Below are positions 21,795 to 28,746 of a DNA stretch of 28,746 nucleotides, piece after piece; position 1 is the stretch's first letter; every line of letters starts with the position of its first letter. A program made the position numbers and the translations under genes. Under the pieces are notes generated by a model, which saw only the letters and a program-made list of their open reading frames with translations, did not search any database and was not told the origin of the DNA. The stretch spans positions 1-28,746 of the forward strand of contig JBBWZQ010000235.1 in the NCBI GenBank assembly GCA_039649115.1, written 5' to 3'. This DNA comes from DATEJJ01 sp039649115. Lineage in GTDB: Bacteria > Actinomycetota > Actinomycetes > Mycobacteriales > Micromonosporaceae.

Positions 21795-22886
21795 GTGCCC
21801 GACACCGACGTCGCGACCGCGCTGGCGCACTGGGCGCCGCGCCTGATCCAGAACGGCGTGGACTACAACGACATGACCAGCACGCTGGCCCGCATCGACA
21901 CGTGGGCCGGCTGGCTGCCGCAGTGGAACCGGACCGCCGACGGCCAGGCGTCCTTCGCGCGGGAGGCGGATGCGTCGGGTCACCCGCTGACCGCCGGCCA
22001 GGCCTGGCGCCGGGCGTCCGTCGACCGGCACTTCGGCAAGTTCGTGTGGATGCTCGACCTCGACCTCGCCGCCGAAGCGACGCGGCGCTCGGTCGAGGAG
22101 ACGCGGTACGCGTTGGCGCGGCTGGACCCGTCCGCGCAGCGGCTGGAGATCCCGATGGACGGTGGCAGCGGCTACGCGAACCTGCGCCGTCCCCCCGGTG
22201 TCCAGGTGGCACCGTACGTGGTGCTGATCCCGGGCCTCGACTCCACAAAGGAGGAATTCTTCTTCTTCGAGCAGTCGTTCCTCGACCGCGGCATGGCGAC
22301 CGTCGCGCTGGACGGCCCGGGACAGGGGGAGACCGGGCTCGCCCTGCCGATCCGGCCGGACTACGAGGTCGCGGTCGGCCCGGCGCTGGATCTTCTCGCG
22401 GCCCGTACCGACCTGGACCACACCCGGATCGGCGTGTGCGGTGTCAGCCTGGGCGGCTACTACGCGTCCCGGGTCGCCGCGCACGAGCCGCGGGTCCGCG
22501 CGGTGGCCGGCATCAGCGGGCCGTTCCGGTTCGGCGACGTGTGGGACGACCTGCCGCCGATGACGCGCCGGACGTTCGTGGTCAAGTCCGGTGCGCGCGA
22601 CGACGCGCAGGGCCGCCGGTTCGCGGGCGCGCTGGACCTCGCCGGGGTGTGCCGGCGGATCACCGCACCGGCGCTGTACGTCACCGGCCGGCTGGACCGG
22701 CTGATCCCGTGGCAGCAGACACAGCGGCAGGCGGACGAGACGCCGCGAGGGACGTTCGTGTGCTTCCCCGAGGGCAACCACGGGGTGTCCAACCTGCCGT
22801 CGCGCGCCCGCCCGATGATCGCCGACTGGATGGCCGACCACCTGCGCCAGGCACCTTCGGCCGGGCCAGCCGCGTCGACACGGTGA
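21795..22886 (+). CDS. Alpha/beta hydrolase, 2,6-dihydroxypseudooxynicotine-hydrolase-like
   Basis: Predicted 363-residue hydrolase. A helical N-terminal segment (about residues 1-110, with NGVDYNDM and HFGKFVW) precedes an alpha/beta-hydrolase domain. The nucleophile is Ser218 in GVSLGG, with acid Asp301 in GRLDRLIP and His329 in EGNHG. From memory, the C-C-bond hydrolase of nicotine degradation in Arthrobacter nicotinovorans has a helical cap at the same end and catalytic residues at almost the same positions (Ser217, Asp300, His329), plus Glu248. Here residue 248 is Asp. Related proteins include FrsA-like and dienelactone-hydrolase-like esterases, so carbon-carbon cleavage is a hypothesis. 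GTG at 21795 follows GGGAGGGA. It ends the E1-E2 operon and stops 13 bases before the convergent CHAT gene. Confidence 0.82.
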   Translation: MPDTDVATALAHWAPRLIQNGVDYNDMTSTLARIDTWAGWLPQWNRTADGQASFAREADASGHPLTAGQAWRRASVDRHFGKFVWMLDLDLAAEATRRSVEETRYALARLDPSAQRLEIPMDGGSGYANLRRPPGVQVAPYVVLIPGLDSTKEEFFFFEQSFLDRGMATVALDGPGQGETGLALPIRPDYEVAVGPALDLLAARTDLDHTRIGVCGVSLGGYYASRVAAHEPRVRAVAGISGPFRFGDVWDDLPPMTRRTFVVKSGARDDAQGRRFAGALDLAGVCRRITAPALYVTGRLDRLIPWQQTQRQADETPRGTFVCFPEGNHGVSNLPSRARPMIADWMADHLRQAPSAGPAASTR

Positions 22887-22899
22887 CCACCGACGACCC

Positions 22900-25800
22900 C
22901 TACGGCGAAACGGACCGGCGGACGCTCGTGCCGGCGGGCCATGCGGGATCGCCGAAGAGCACGAACGGCGCCCAGGACAGCACCGCGTCGGTGGTGTCAT
23001 CGGTGTGCGGCGGCGCGACGTCCGGCGCGCCGGGGACCACCTGGATGTCGCGGCCGTCGCGCCGGCGTGACGGCGGCGAAGCGGCCAACATGCCGCCGGA
23101 TGCCGTGCGATGGCCGGCGCGCAGCGCCTCCCGGGCGATGTCCAGAACGGCGAGCAGATCCGTGGTCGGCTTGCCGGCCGGGCCGGCGAGCTCGCGGTAG
23201 AACGCCGCCATGAACAGTGCCGCCGCGCGGTCGTCGATCGGCCACAGGGTCGCCAGCACCCGCGGCGCACCGGCCTCCACAACCGCCTGCGCGACGCTCG
23301 CCAGCTCCTCGTCGTAACCTGCGCCAGCCACGCCGGTCGCGCATCCGGAAAGCACCACGAGCCGCGCCCGCCACGGAAGCTCGGCCAGCTCCGCCAGCGG
23401 CACCCACTGGACGCCGGTGTCGCCGTCGGCGAACAGCAGGCTCGCCCGGCGTCCCCGGCGCACGTCGGCCCGCCCGTGCACGGCGAGGTGGACAACGTCG
23501 AGATCGCCGCGCAGGGCCTCGCGTACCGCGTCCAGAGTGCATTGTGGACCCACGAGCGGCGCGGTGCCCAGCAGGCCGCCGACCACGCGGGCCTCGTGGG
23601 CCGCCCACGGCAGGTCGCCCCGCGAGTCGCCGGCCACCAGGCTGCGGCCGGTGGCGGGCTGGACACCATCGTGCAGGCGCAGCACGGCCGCGGCGGGCAG
23701 GTATCCGATCGGCATCTGCTCGCACCAGGGCCGGCCGCCGAGCGGCACGATGTGCAGCGGCATGTTGTGCAGGTAGCCGTCGGGCACCAGGAGGATCCGC
23801 GCGTCCTCCCGCGCCGCCTGCGCGATCCGGGCGACCAGCGAGCGCAGCAACGGGTCACCGGTGCAGGCGCGGACCATCCGGATCTCGCGTTCGCGCACGT
23901 CCGCCGCACCGCCCCGGGCCAGGTCGAGCGGGCTGCCCGCAACGCGAACAACCTGGACGCCGTCGACGTCGACCAGGTAGGCGGTCACACCGTCGCGTTC
24001 CGCGACGAGATCGACGAGGACGGTCCGCCTGTCCTGGCTGAGTCGGGCCAGCAACGGGCGCACCTCGGCCAGCGTGGCAGGTGTGTCGAGCGCGGCCTGC
24101 GGTTGCGGCCGCGGGCCGTCTCCCTGGCCGTGGCGCGCGAGCACCAGGTCGAGGATGCGCCGCGCCTTGATGCGTTGCAGCGCGTCGAAGGCCTCTTCGT
24201 AGGCGCCGGTGCGGCGCAGTGTCTCGGCGAGGAAGTAGTGGATCGTGCGCATTTCGGCGGTGACCGCCACCCGGCCGGGCCCGGGTGCGGCGCGCTGCCG
24301 CAACTGCTCGGCCGCGGCCACCGCTCGGCGCAGGAAGGCGGCTGCCTCCCGCGGATCGGCGTCGCCGACACGAGCTGCCAGCGCCCGCCAGCCGACGATC
24401 TGGCCGCGCAGCGGCACGTCTGGCGCATCGAGCAGCGGCCGCAGTTCGGCCACCGCCTGCGCCACGCCCGCTTCGTCACCGAGTCGGCTCAAGGCCAGCG
24501 TGAGCCCGCACAGCCGGTTGATCAATTCGAAGCGCAGCCCCTGATCGCGGGCTTTCCCGGCCGCCCTCCGGTAGCGCTCGGCAGCGAACGCGTCGGCGTG
24601 ATATCGCTCGGCCACCTTGCCGGCCTGGGCGTCGAGCGTGCCGGCGTCCTGCGTCTGGAAGATCCGCTCCGGTTCATCCACGCCGCTGCCTGCCACGACC
24701 TGACGATGGATGCCGTCGATCACCTCGGCGGTGGCGATGAGGCCGACCGCGCGCATCGGCTCTCCGGTGTCGACACCGCGGTTGGCGAGGCTCACCAGGG
24801 TCCCGATGATCATGCCCTCCACGGCGGCCAGGCCGGCTTCCGAGGCGCGGTGGCGGGTCTGCATCGCCAGGCCCAGGGCCTGGTCGAGCTGGCCGGCATC
24901 AGCCAGGAGGGCAACGATGTTGGCCGCGGCCCGCAATTCCAGCGCCTCGTCACTGGCGGAGCGCGCCCGGCCGGCCGATCGCTGGAAGAGCTCCAGGGCG
25001 GCGCCCCAGGCCTCAGCCATCCTGGCGGAGATCGCCTGAGCGAACAGCGCGTGGGCCTCGTCGTCGTCCGGGACGGCGTGCCGCCTGGCAGCCGCGTAGC
25101 CCTCCCGGTAGCGGGCGATGTCGCGCTTCTGCCGGGCCTCCCGCAGCGCCAGGTCGTAGGCGGCGAGGAACGCCGTCCGGCGCCCGTCGTCATCGTCGAG
25201 TTGCCCGCAAGCCTCGGCGTAGATCAGCCGGTTCACCGCTCGGGCGGCCAACTCGTTCGCGCCCATCACGTCCAGCGCACGGTCGAGCAGCTCGCGCGCC
25301 TCGCCGGCCGCGCCGAGCTGGATGAGGGCCGTGGCGAGGTTGTCCAGGTAGATGGCGAGCTGCGCGGGCTGGACGCCCGAATGCCGCAGCTGCCCCTCAG
25401 CCGCCTTGAGGATGGTGTACGCCGCGTGCAGCTCGCCGAGCACCATGTACGCGTTCGCGCGGTTCACCGCGATCGCCAGTTGGCCGGCGGGTTCACGCTC
25501 GTGGTACCCGGCCTTCGCGTAGCAGGCGAGCGCCTCGTCGAGGTCACCGATGCCGGCCAGGACATTGCCGAGGTTGTCGTACGCCACGGCGAGTGCGCGC
25601 TCGTCCCCCAGCCGGCCGGCAAGCTCAATCACTATCTGGTACGCGTCGATCGGGCCCCGTGCGTCGCCGAGCCCGCGGCGCGCCGCGGCCAGCAGCAGCC
25701 AGGCCTCGCACAGCCGGACATCGTCCCCCAGGGACTCGGCCAGGTAGCCGTAGAGCTCGGACTCGTGGCGCAGCGCCGCCCACTCACCCTCCGCACGCCA

Positions 25801-26112
25801 GCGGACGCAGCGCTGGCGCAGCGCGTCCACGGCGGTCCCGGTGGCGTACTCGAGCCGGATCAGCGCCCCACGAGCACGGGGGTCACCCGCCGCGAGGGCC
25901 CGGGCGAAGTCTTCGGTGGGCTGCCCGGTCAGCGCGGCCGTCGCCGCCAGCAGCGCCGGTACCCGGTCCAGCCGCCACTGCTCGGGGCGAGGCGCGGGCT
26001 CGGCCTGCTGCCACATCGCCACGGCGAAGCCCATCGGCGTGGCGGCGACGGCCTCGATCGGGATCGTCGCGTCCGGGTCCACCGTTCCGGCGTACCCGGA
26101 TGGTGTGCTCAC
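22900..26112 (-). CDS. TPR-CHAT protein (caspase-like peptidase)
   Basis: Predicted 1070-residue cytoplasmic protein. The N-terminal 125 residues are of unknown type. From about 126 to 690 the sequence is a helical array of TPR-like units (for example AVAYDNLGNVLAGIGDLDEALACYAKAG and AIYLDNLATALIQLGAAGEARELLDRAL). The C-terminal CHAT domain (about 720-1065) has the Cys-His dyad of clan CD peptidases: His879 in HLAVHGRAD and Cys924 in VVLSGCATG. It then shows APRVLATLWPIDD and ends APFVLFGDPAWP, the standard close of the family. TPR-CHAT proteins are caspase/separase relatives; some act as effectors in bacterial immunity (for example TPR-CHAT/Csx29 with Cas7-11). The GTG start overlaps the stop of the upstream DUF4384-like gene (GTGA). 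Target and trigger are unknown. Confidence 0.92.
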   Translation of the reverse strand: MSTPSGYAGTVDPDATIPIEAVAATPMGFAVAMWQQAEPAPRPEQWRLDRVPALLAATAALTGQPTEDFARALAAGDPRARGALIRLEYATGTAVDALRQRCVRWRAEGEWAALRHESELYGYLAESLGDDVRLCEAWLLLAAARRGLGDARGPIDAYQIVIELAGRLGDERALAVAYDNLGNVLAGIGDLDEALACYAKAGYHEREPAGQLAIAVNRANAYMVLGELHAAYTILKAAEGQLRHSGVQPAQLAIYLDNLATALIQLGAAGEARELLDRALDVMGANELAARAVNRLIYAEACGQLDDDDGRRTAFLAAYDLALREARQKRDIARYREGYAAARRHAVPDDDEAHALFAQAISARMAEAWGAALELFQRSAGRARSASDEALELRAAANIVALLADAGQLDQALGLAMQTRHRASEAGLAAVEGMIIGTLVSLANRGVDTGEPMRAVGLIATAEVIDGIHRQVVAGSGVDEPERIFQTQDAGTLDAQAGKVAERYHADAFAAERYRRAAGKARDQGLRFELINRLCGLTLALSRLGDEAGVAQAVAELRPLLDAPDVPLRGQIVGWRALAARVGDADPREAAAFLRRAVAAAEQLRQRAAPGPGRVAVTAEMRTIHYFLAETLRRTGAYEEAFDALQRIKARRILDLVLARHGQGDGPRPQPQAALDTPATLAEVRPLLARLSQDRRTVLVDLVAERDGVTAYLVDVDGVQVVRVAGSPLDLARGGAADVREREIRMVRACTGDPLLRSLVARIAQAAREDARILLVPDGYLHNMPLHIVPLGGRPWCEQMPIGYLPAAAVLRLHDGVQPATGRSLVAGDSRGDLPWAAHEARVVGGLLGTAPLVGPQCTLDAVREALRGDLDVVHLAVHGRADVRRGRRASLLFADGDTGVQWVPLAELAELPWRARLVVLSGCATGVAGAGYDEELASVAQAVVEAGAPRVLATLWPIDDRAAALFMAAFYRELAGPAGKPTTDLLAVLDIAREALRAGHRTASGGMLAASPPSRRRDGRDIQVVPGAPDVAPPHTDDTTDAVLSWAPFVLFGDPAWPAGTSVRRSVSP

Positions 26113-26921
26113 GGTTGCCCGGGCTCGACCAGGAAGCTGTGGGTGGCGGTGGCGCTGCTGGCGGGATCGAGAGTGTCGATGCTGTTGGCGACGATGTCGA
26201 TGTCGCGTACTGACGCGCGGCGGGTCAGCACCGCGAACGTCGCGTCGGCCGGTGCCGCGGGCGGCGTGAGCGGATCGGCGTCATGGCTCGCGACGGCCTT
26301 GATGTGCTCGATGCCGGGCGGTCCGCCGACCCGGTAGGAGAAGCCCTGGCCGGAGGCCGGGATGCGGTAGGTCTTCCCGGCCTGGACCTGGTTGCCCGGC
26401 ACGTACGCGTTGGGGAACAGCACCGTCACCGCGTTGCTGGTACCCATGTCCAGCAGCGTCAGCCGGCAGTCGACGTCGGCGCGGAAGCACACCCTGATGC
26501 GGTCGCCGATCCGGTACCGGGGCCGCGCGTCCGGTGCGATCTCCAGGTCCCGCCGCCCGGGTCGCGCCTGCCCGTCCATCGTCTCCGCCTCGGTCCACAG
26601 GGTGAGGCCGAAGGCGTGCCGGTCCTGCCCGGCCTGCTCGAACCGGCGCGGGACGGCCCGCTGCCGGCTCAGCATTCCGGCCTGGGTCACCACATAGGCG
26701 CCCAGCGCCATGAGGAAGACCAGCAGGAACGCGATCAGCGCGGGCCAGCCGATGCGGGTGGCGGTGAGGAGCACGGTCAGCAGGATGAGTGCGCCGAGCG
26801 CGAAGATGAGGATCTGGTTCTGCAGCTTCTTCACGACCTCGGTGAGCGCGTCGCCGAAGGGCGAGGCGCTCTGGTCTCTGGAGTTTTCGGTACCCTGAGG
26901 ACCGTCGAGCTGAGCCGGCAT
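26109..26921 (-). CDS. Membrane protein with DUF4384-like domain, partner of the CHAT protein
   Basis: Predicted 270-residue protein. Two adjoining membrane segments (about residues 37-54 and 58-80) anchor it, with an N-terminal tail of about 35 residues. The C-terminal domain (about 130-215) contains YRIGDRIRVCFRADVDCRLTLLDM and VTVLFPNAYVPGNQVQAGKTYRIP, the typical wording of DUF4384, a beta-rich domain often attached to or encoded beside caspase-like proteases and kinases. ATG at 26921 has GAGGGA at a proper distance. A GTG 13 codons upstream is possible but follows directly on a -10-like TACGCT, so it is unlikely to be transcribed as a start. It overlaps the CHAT gene (GTGA) and probably tethers or regulates the protease at the membrane. 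Confidence 0.8.
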   Translation of the reverse strand: MPAQLDGPQGTENSRDQSASPFGDALTEVVKKLQNQILIFALGALILLTVLLTATRIGWPALIAFLLVFLMALGAYVVTQAGMLSRQRAVPRRFEQAGQDRHAFGLTLWTEAETMDGQARPGRRDLEIAPDARPRYRIGDRIRVCFRADVDCRLTLLDMGTSNAVTVLFPNAYVPGNQVQAGKTYRIPASGQGFSYRVGGPPGIEHIKAVASHDADPLTPPAAPADATFAVLTRRASVRDIDIVANSIDTLDPASSATATHSFLVEPGQP

Positions 26922-26960
26922 AGTGAATTCCCTCGCACCGCAGGTACACGGAGAAGTCAC

Positions 26961-26966
26961 AGCGTA
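26961..26966 (-). promoter_or_regulatory. Candidate -10 of the DUF4384-CHAT operon
   Basis: TACGCT on the minus strand (26966-26961) would give a transcription start near 26954 and a leader of about 33 bases before the ATG at 26921, which has its own GAGGGA ribosome site. The -35 region is not convincing. Confidence 0.35.
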
Positions 26967-27075
26967 GCCGCCCGGCGACCGCGCGGAGCGGGAACGGCAC
27001 TGACTGATTGGCTACTCACCGACCCGTCGGCCACCCCGCACCGGCAGCCCGGCTGGTGGGTGGCATCCTGGGCGC

Positions 27076-28029
27076 ATGGCGCAGCCGGGCCACGGGGGTG
27101 GCGTCCGTTCGCGGGTACCGCCGGATCGCCCGCAGCGGGACCGGTGGGGCGCCGCACAGTTCCTGCTCGACCTGTGCGCCATCGCGCGCCCCTGGTTCTG
27201 GCCGGTGTCCCTGCTGCCTTACTACGTCGGGTTCCTGCTCGCCAGCCACCGGCTGTTTCCGACCGCCGCGCAACTGCCGACGCTGCTGGCCGGCGCGGTC
27301 GTCGTCGAGCCGCTGGTCTGGCTTGCGGTACTGGCCGTCAACGACGCCCACGACCTACCCGGCGACCTGCTCAACCCGCGGAAGGCGGGTACTCCACTGA
27401 CCAGCGGCCGGCGTTCGCCGCGCACCGTGCGGCGGATCGCGTTCGCCGCGGCCGACGCCGCCCTGTTGGTCAGCCTGTCGATCGGGGCCGCCTTCGCCGC
27501 CGGCGCTCTGCTGGCGTTGATCCTGGGTTGGCTCTACAGCGCGCCGCCGGTCCGGCTCAAGGCTCGACCCGGTGCCGACGTCGCCGCCAACGCGCTCGCC
27601 CTGGGCGCGCTGGGGCCGCTCGCCGGGTGGACCGCCGGCCACGCTCTGTCCGGCTTCCCGTGGGCCATCTCGATTCAGGGGGTACTGGTGGGTGCCGCAC
27701 TGTACGTGCCGACCACCCTCGCCGACTACCACGCCGACCTCGCCAGCGGGTACCGGACCGTGGCGGTGTGCCTGGGACCCCGCCGCACCTACCGGCTCGG
27801 TCTCGCGGCGTGGACCGCGGCTGCCGGCCTGTCGGTGGTGCTCGCCGCCACCGGCACCGTGATCCCCCGCCGGATGCTGCCGTTCGAGGCGGTCACGGTA
27901 CCGGGGCTGATCCTCGGGTACCACCTGCTGCTGCGCCGCCACCGGTCGGTACCGCGGATCGCCGTGGTCAGCGTGCTGTTCCTGATACCCAGTACCATTT
28001 TCGCCCTGACCTACACGCACGTGCTCTGA
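27076..28029 (+). CDS. UbiA-family prenyltransferase
   Basis: Predicted 317-residue integral membrane enzyme that would join an isoprenoid diphosphate to an acceptor. About eight hydrophobic segments are visible. The first Asp-rich motif is NDAHDLPGD (residues 89-97, N89 D90 D93 D97) and the second is DYHADLASGYRT (D217, D221). These correspond to the two magnesium-diphosphate-binding motifs on the two sides of the active site. It is shorter in its loops than quinone-pathway UbiA/MenA, and the second motif resembles the DYHAD/DxxxD forms of chlorophyll-synthase-like and other secondary-metabolism members. No quinone, carotenoid or terpene gene is adjacent, so the acceptor is unknown. No Shine-Dalgarno is visible; CATCCT at 27064-27069 might be a -10 for a leaderless mRNA. 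Confidence 0.85.
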   Translation: MAQPGHGGGVRSRVPPDRPQRDRWGAAQFLLDLCAIARPWFWPVSLLPYYVGFLLASHRLFPTAAQLPTLLAGAVVVEPLVWLAVLAVNDAHDLPGDLLNPRKAGTPLTSGRRSPRTVRRIAFAAADAALLVSLSIGAAFAAGALLALILGWLYSAPPVRLKARPGADVAANALALGALGPLAGWTAGHALSGFPWAISIQGVLVGAALYVPTTLADYHADLASGYRTVAVCLGPRRTYRLGLAAWTAAAGLSVVLAATGTVIPRRMLPFEAVTVPGLILGYHLLLRRHRSVPRIAVVSVLFLIPSTIFALTYTHVL

Positions 28030-28056
28030 CAGCGTGTACGTACCGTGGCGGGTGGT

Positions 28057-28431
28057 TCAGTTTCCCGTGGCTACGACATCGGCACGTTCGATCATCAGGA
28101 CGGCGGTGCGCTGTGGTGCGACCGGCCGGTGCAGCAGGCCTTTGGGGACCGTGAACGCCTGACGTGGTCCCAGTTCGACCGCGTCCATGCCGTCGAGTTC
28201 GATGCGGAACAGTCCATCGAGGACGAAGAAGAACTCGTCCTGCTCGTCGTGCTTGTGCCAGTGGTACTCGCCGCGCATGACGCCCAGCCGCACCACGACG
28301 TCACCGACCTGGCACAAGGTCTGGTTGTACCACGCCTCGGCAGTGGTATCGATCAGGTGCTGAACGTCCAGCACCTGCAGGGCCGCGGCCAGTGGCTGGT
28401 AATTGATCGCATAACCGCCTGGGTCGGTCAT
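28057..28431 (-). CDS. Cupin-domain protein
   Basis: Predicted 124-residue small beta-barrel protein. Cupin motif 1 reads HWHKHDEQDEFFFVLDG with H57, H59, H61 and E66, and motif 2 includes FTVPKGLLHRP with His101. A metal site is therefore probable (two His, Glu, His). Proteins of this length and wording are usually annotated as cupin 2 domain proteins and have sugar-isomerase-like, dioxygenase-like or ligand-binding roles; none can be chosen here. ATG at 28431 follows GGTAGGAG with suitable spacing. It lies 71 bases downstream of an ArsR-type regulator on the same strand and may be co-transcribed with it. It converges with the UbiA gene, with 27 bases between the stops. Confidence 0.85.
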   Translation of the reverse strand: MTDPGGYAINYQPLAAALQVLDVQHLIDTTAEAWYNQTLCQVGDVVVRLGVMRGEYHWHKHDEQDEFFFVLDGLFRIELDGMDAVELGPRQAFTVPKGLLHRPVAPQRTAVLMIERADVVATGN

Positions 28432-28502
28432 TCGTGTTCTCCTACCGGTGTGTGGTGAGTCAGGCGTCCGGCTCGCGCTGACCACTTCGGTCCGCCCCGC
28501 GG

Positions 28503-28746
28503 TCACCAGCCTTCATCGAACATCTTCTTGACGTGGGCGATGCGTTTCTCATCGCGACGGTAGAACGTCCACTGCCTGATCCGCCTGGCCCGCAGCAGCC
28601 CGGTCGCGGTGAGCAACCTCAGATGCTCGCTGGCCGTCGGCTGGCTGACGCCGAGCTTGTCGGCGATGAACACCGAACAGACACCGTCCTCGACCAGGTC
28701 GCCATCCCGCTGGGGCGGGAAGTTGGCCACCGGGTCGGCCAGCCAC
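28503..28746 (-). CDS. ArsR-family transcriptional regulator, 5' end outside window
   Basis: The frame is open to the window edge, so this is the C-terminal 81 residues of a longer protein that begins beyond 28746. It contains a winged helix-turn-helix: FIADKLGVSQPTASEHLRLL (recognition helix), TATGLLRARRIRQWTFYRRDE (wing) and a short helical tail ending in MFDEGW. This is the standard ArsR/SmtB layout. The only Cys in the visible part is in DGVCSVF before the recognition helix, so a metal-sensing ELCVCD box is not apparent, and it may belong to the non-metal ArsR-like repressors. A GTG at 28730 is in frame but starts too late to give a full domain. It precedes the cupin gene and may control it. 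Confidence 0.85.
   Translation of the reverse strand, partial: WLADPVANFPPQRDGDLVEDGVCSVFIADKLGVSQPTASEHLRLLTATGLLRARRIRQWTFYRRDEKRIAHVKKMFDEGW

Noticed and set aside
22887..22899. Possible bidirectional terminator between the hydrolase and CHAT genes
   Set aside because: The 13-base gap has no inverted repeat long enough to support it.
23110..26337. A 1075-codon plus-strand frame opposite the CHAT gene
   Set aside because: The minus strand encodes TPR units and an intact His/Cys dyad; the plus frame is their complement with no recognisable domain.
28021..28056. Possible terminator hairpin between the UbiA and cupin genes
   Set aside because: The best stem (CACG...CGTG region) is short, bulged and overlaps the stop codon, and GTACGTAC alone is too small to call.

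Overview
The window is very GC-rich and densely packed, with many GTG starts and repeated ATGA/GTGA stop-start overlaps. This is typical of an actinomycete chromosome. A three-gene cassette of small Cys-motif proteins at the left edge resembles families I associate with Micromonosporaceae (Actinoplanes/Micromonospora-like), but that placement is an inference. I see no rRNA, tRNA, CRISPR array, insertion sequence or phage gene, and no stretch of more than 300 bases lacks a gene.

Left part (1-8.6 kb): three translationally coupled small Cys-motif proteins (41-866); a TetR regulator (938-1555, minus) divergent from a three-gene FtsX/MacB-type ABC exporter (two permeases plus an ATPase, 1687-4630) with half-sites for an operator between them; a soluble PAS-histidine kinase-receiver hybrid (4712-6421), possibly read from a leaderless mRNA; and an NAD-dependent DNA ligase (6407-8533, minus) whose end overlaps the kinase gene.

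Middle part (8.7-22.9 kb): what looks like a catabolic island. A cytoplasmic substrate-binding-like protein (8662-9591, minus) is divergent from a branched-chain-amino-acid-type (LIV) uptake operon: lipoprotein SBP, LivH, a fused LivM-LivG and LivF (9776-14504). Facing it is a minus-strand operon VOC protein - GntR/FadR regulator - 2Fe-2S subunit - molybdopterin subunit (18213 down to 14501). Divergent from that is a plus-strand operon with a fused E1 alpha-beta 2-oxoacid dehydrogenase, an E2 acyltransferase and an alpha/beta hydrolase resembling the C-C-bond hydrolase of nicotine degradation (18324-22886). Two identical TTGGATCCAA palindromes sit in the 110-bp divergent promoter region and are the likely GntR operators. 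Read together: import of an organic (possibly aromatic or N-heterocyclic) compound, hydroxylation by a two-subunit molybdenum hydroxylase, C-C hydrolysis, and conversion of a 2-oxoacid product to an acyl-CoA. The substrate is not determined.

Right part (22.9-28.7 kb): a two-gene minus-strand module of a DUF4384-like membrane protein and a 1070-residue TPR-CHAT caspase-like protease (26921 to 22900), a plausible conflict/defence or regulated-proteolysis unit; a UbiA-type prenyltransferase (27076-28029); a cupin protein (28057-28431, minus); and an ArsR-type regulator truncated by the window edge (28503-28746, minus).
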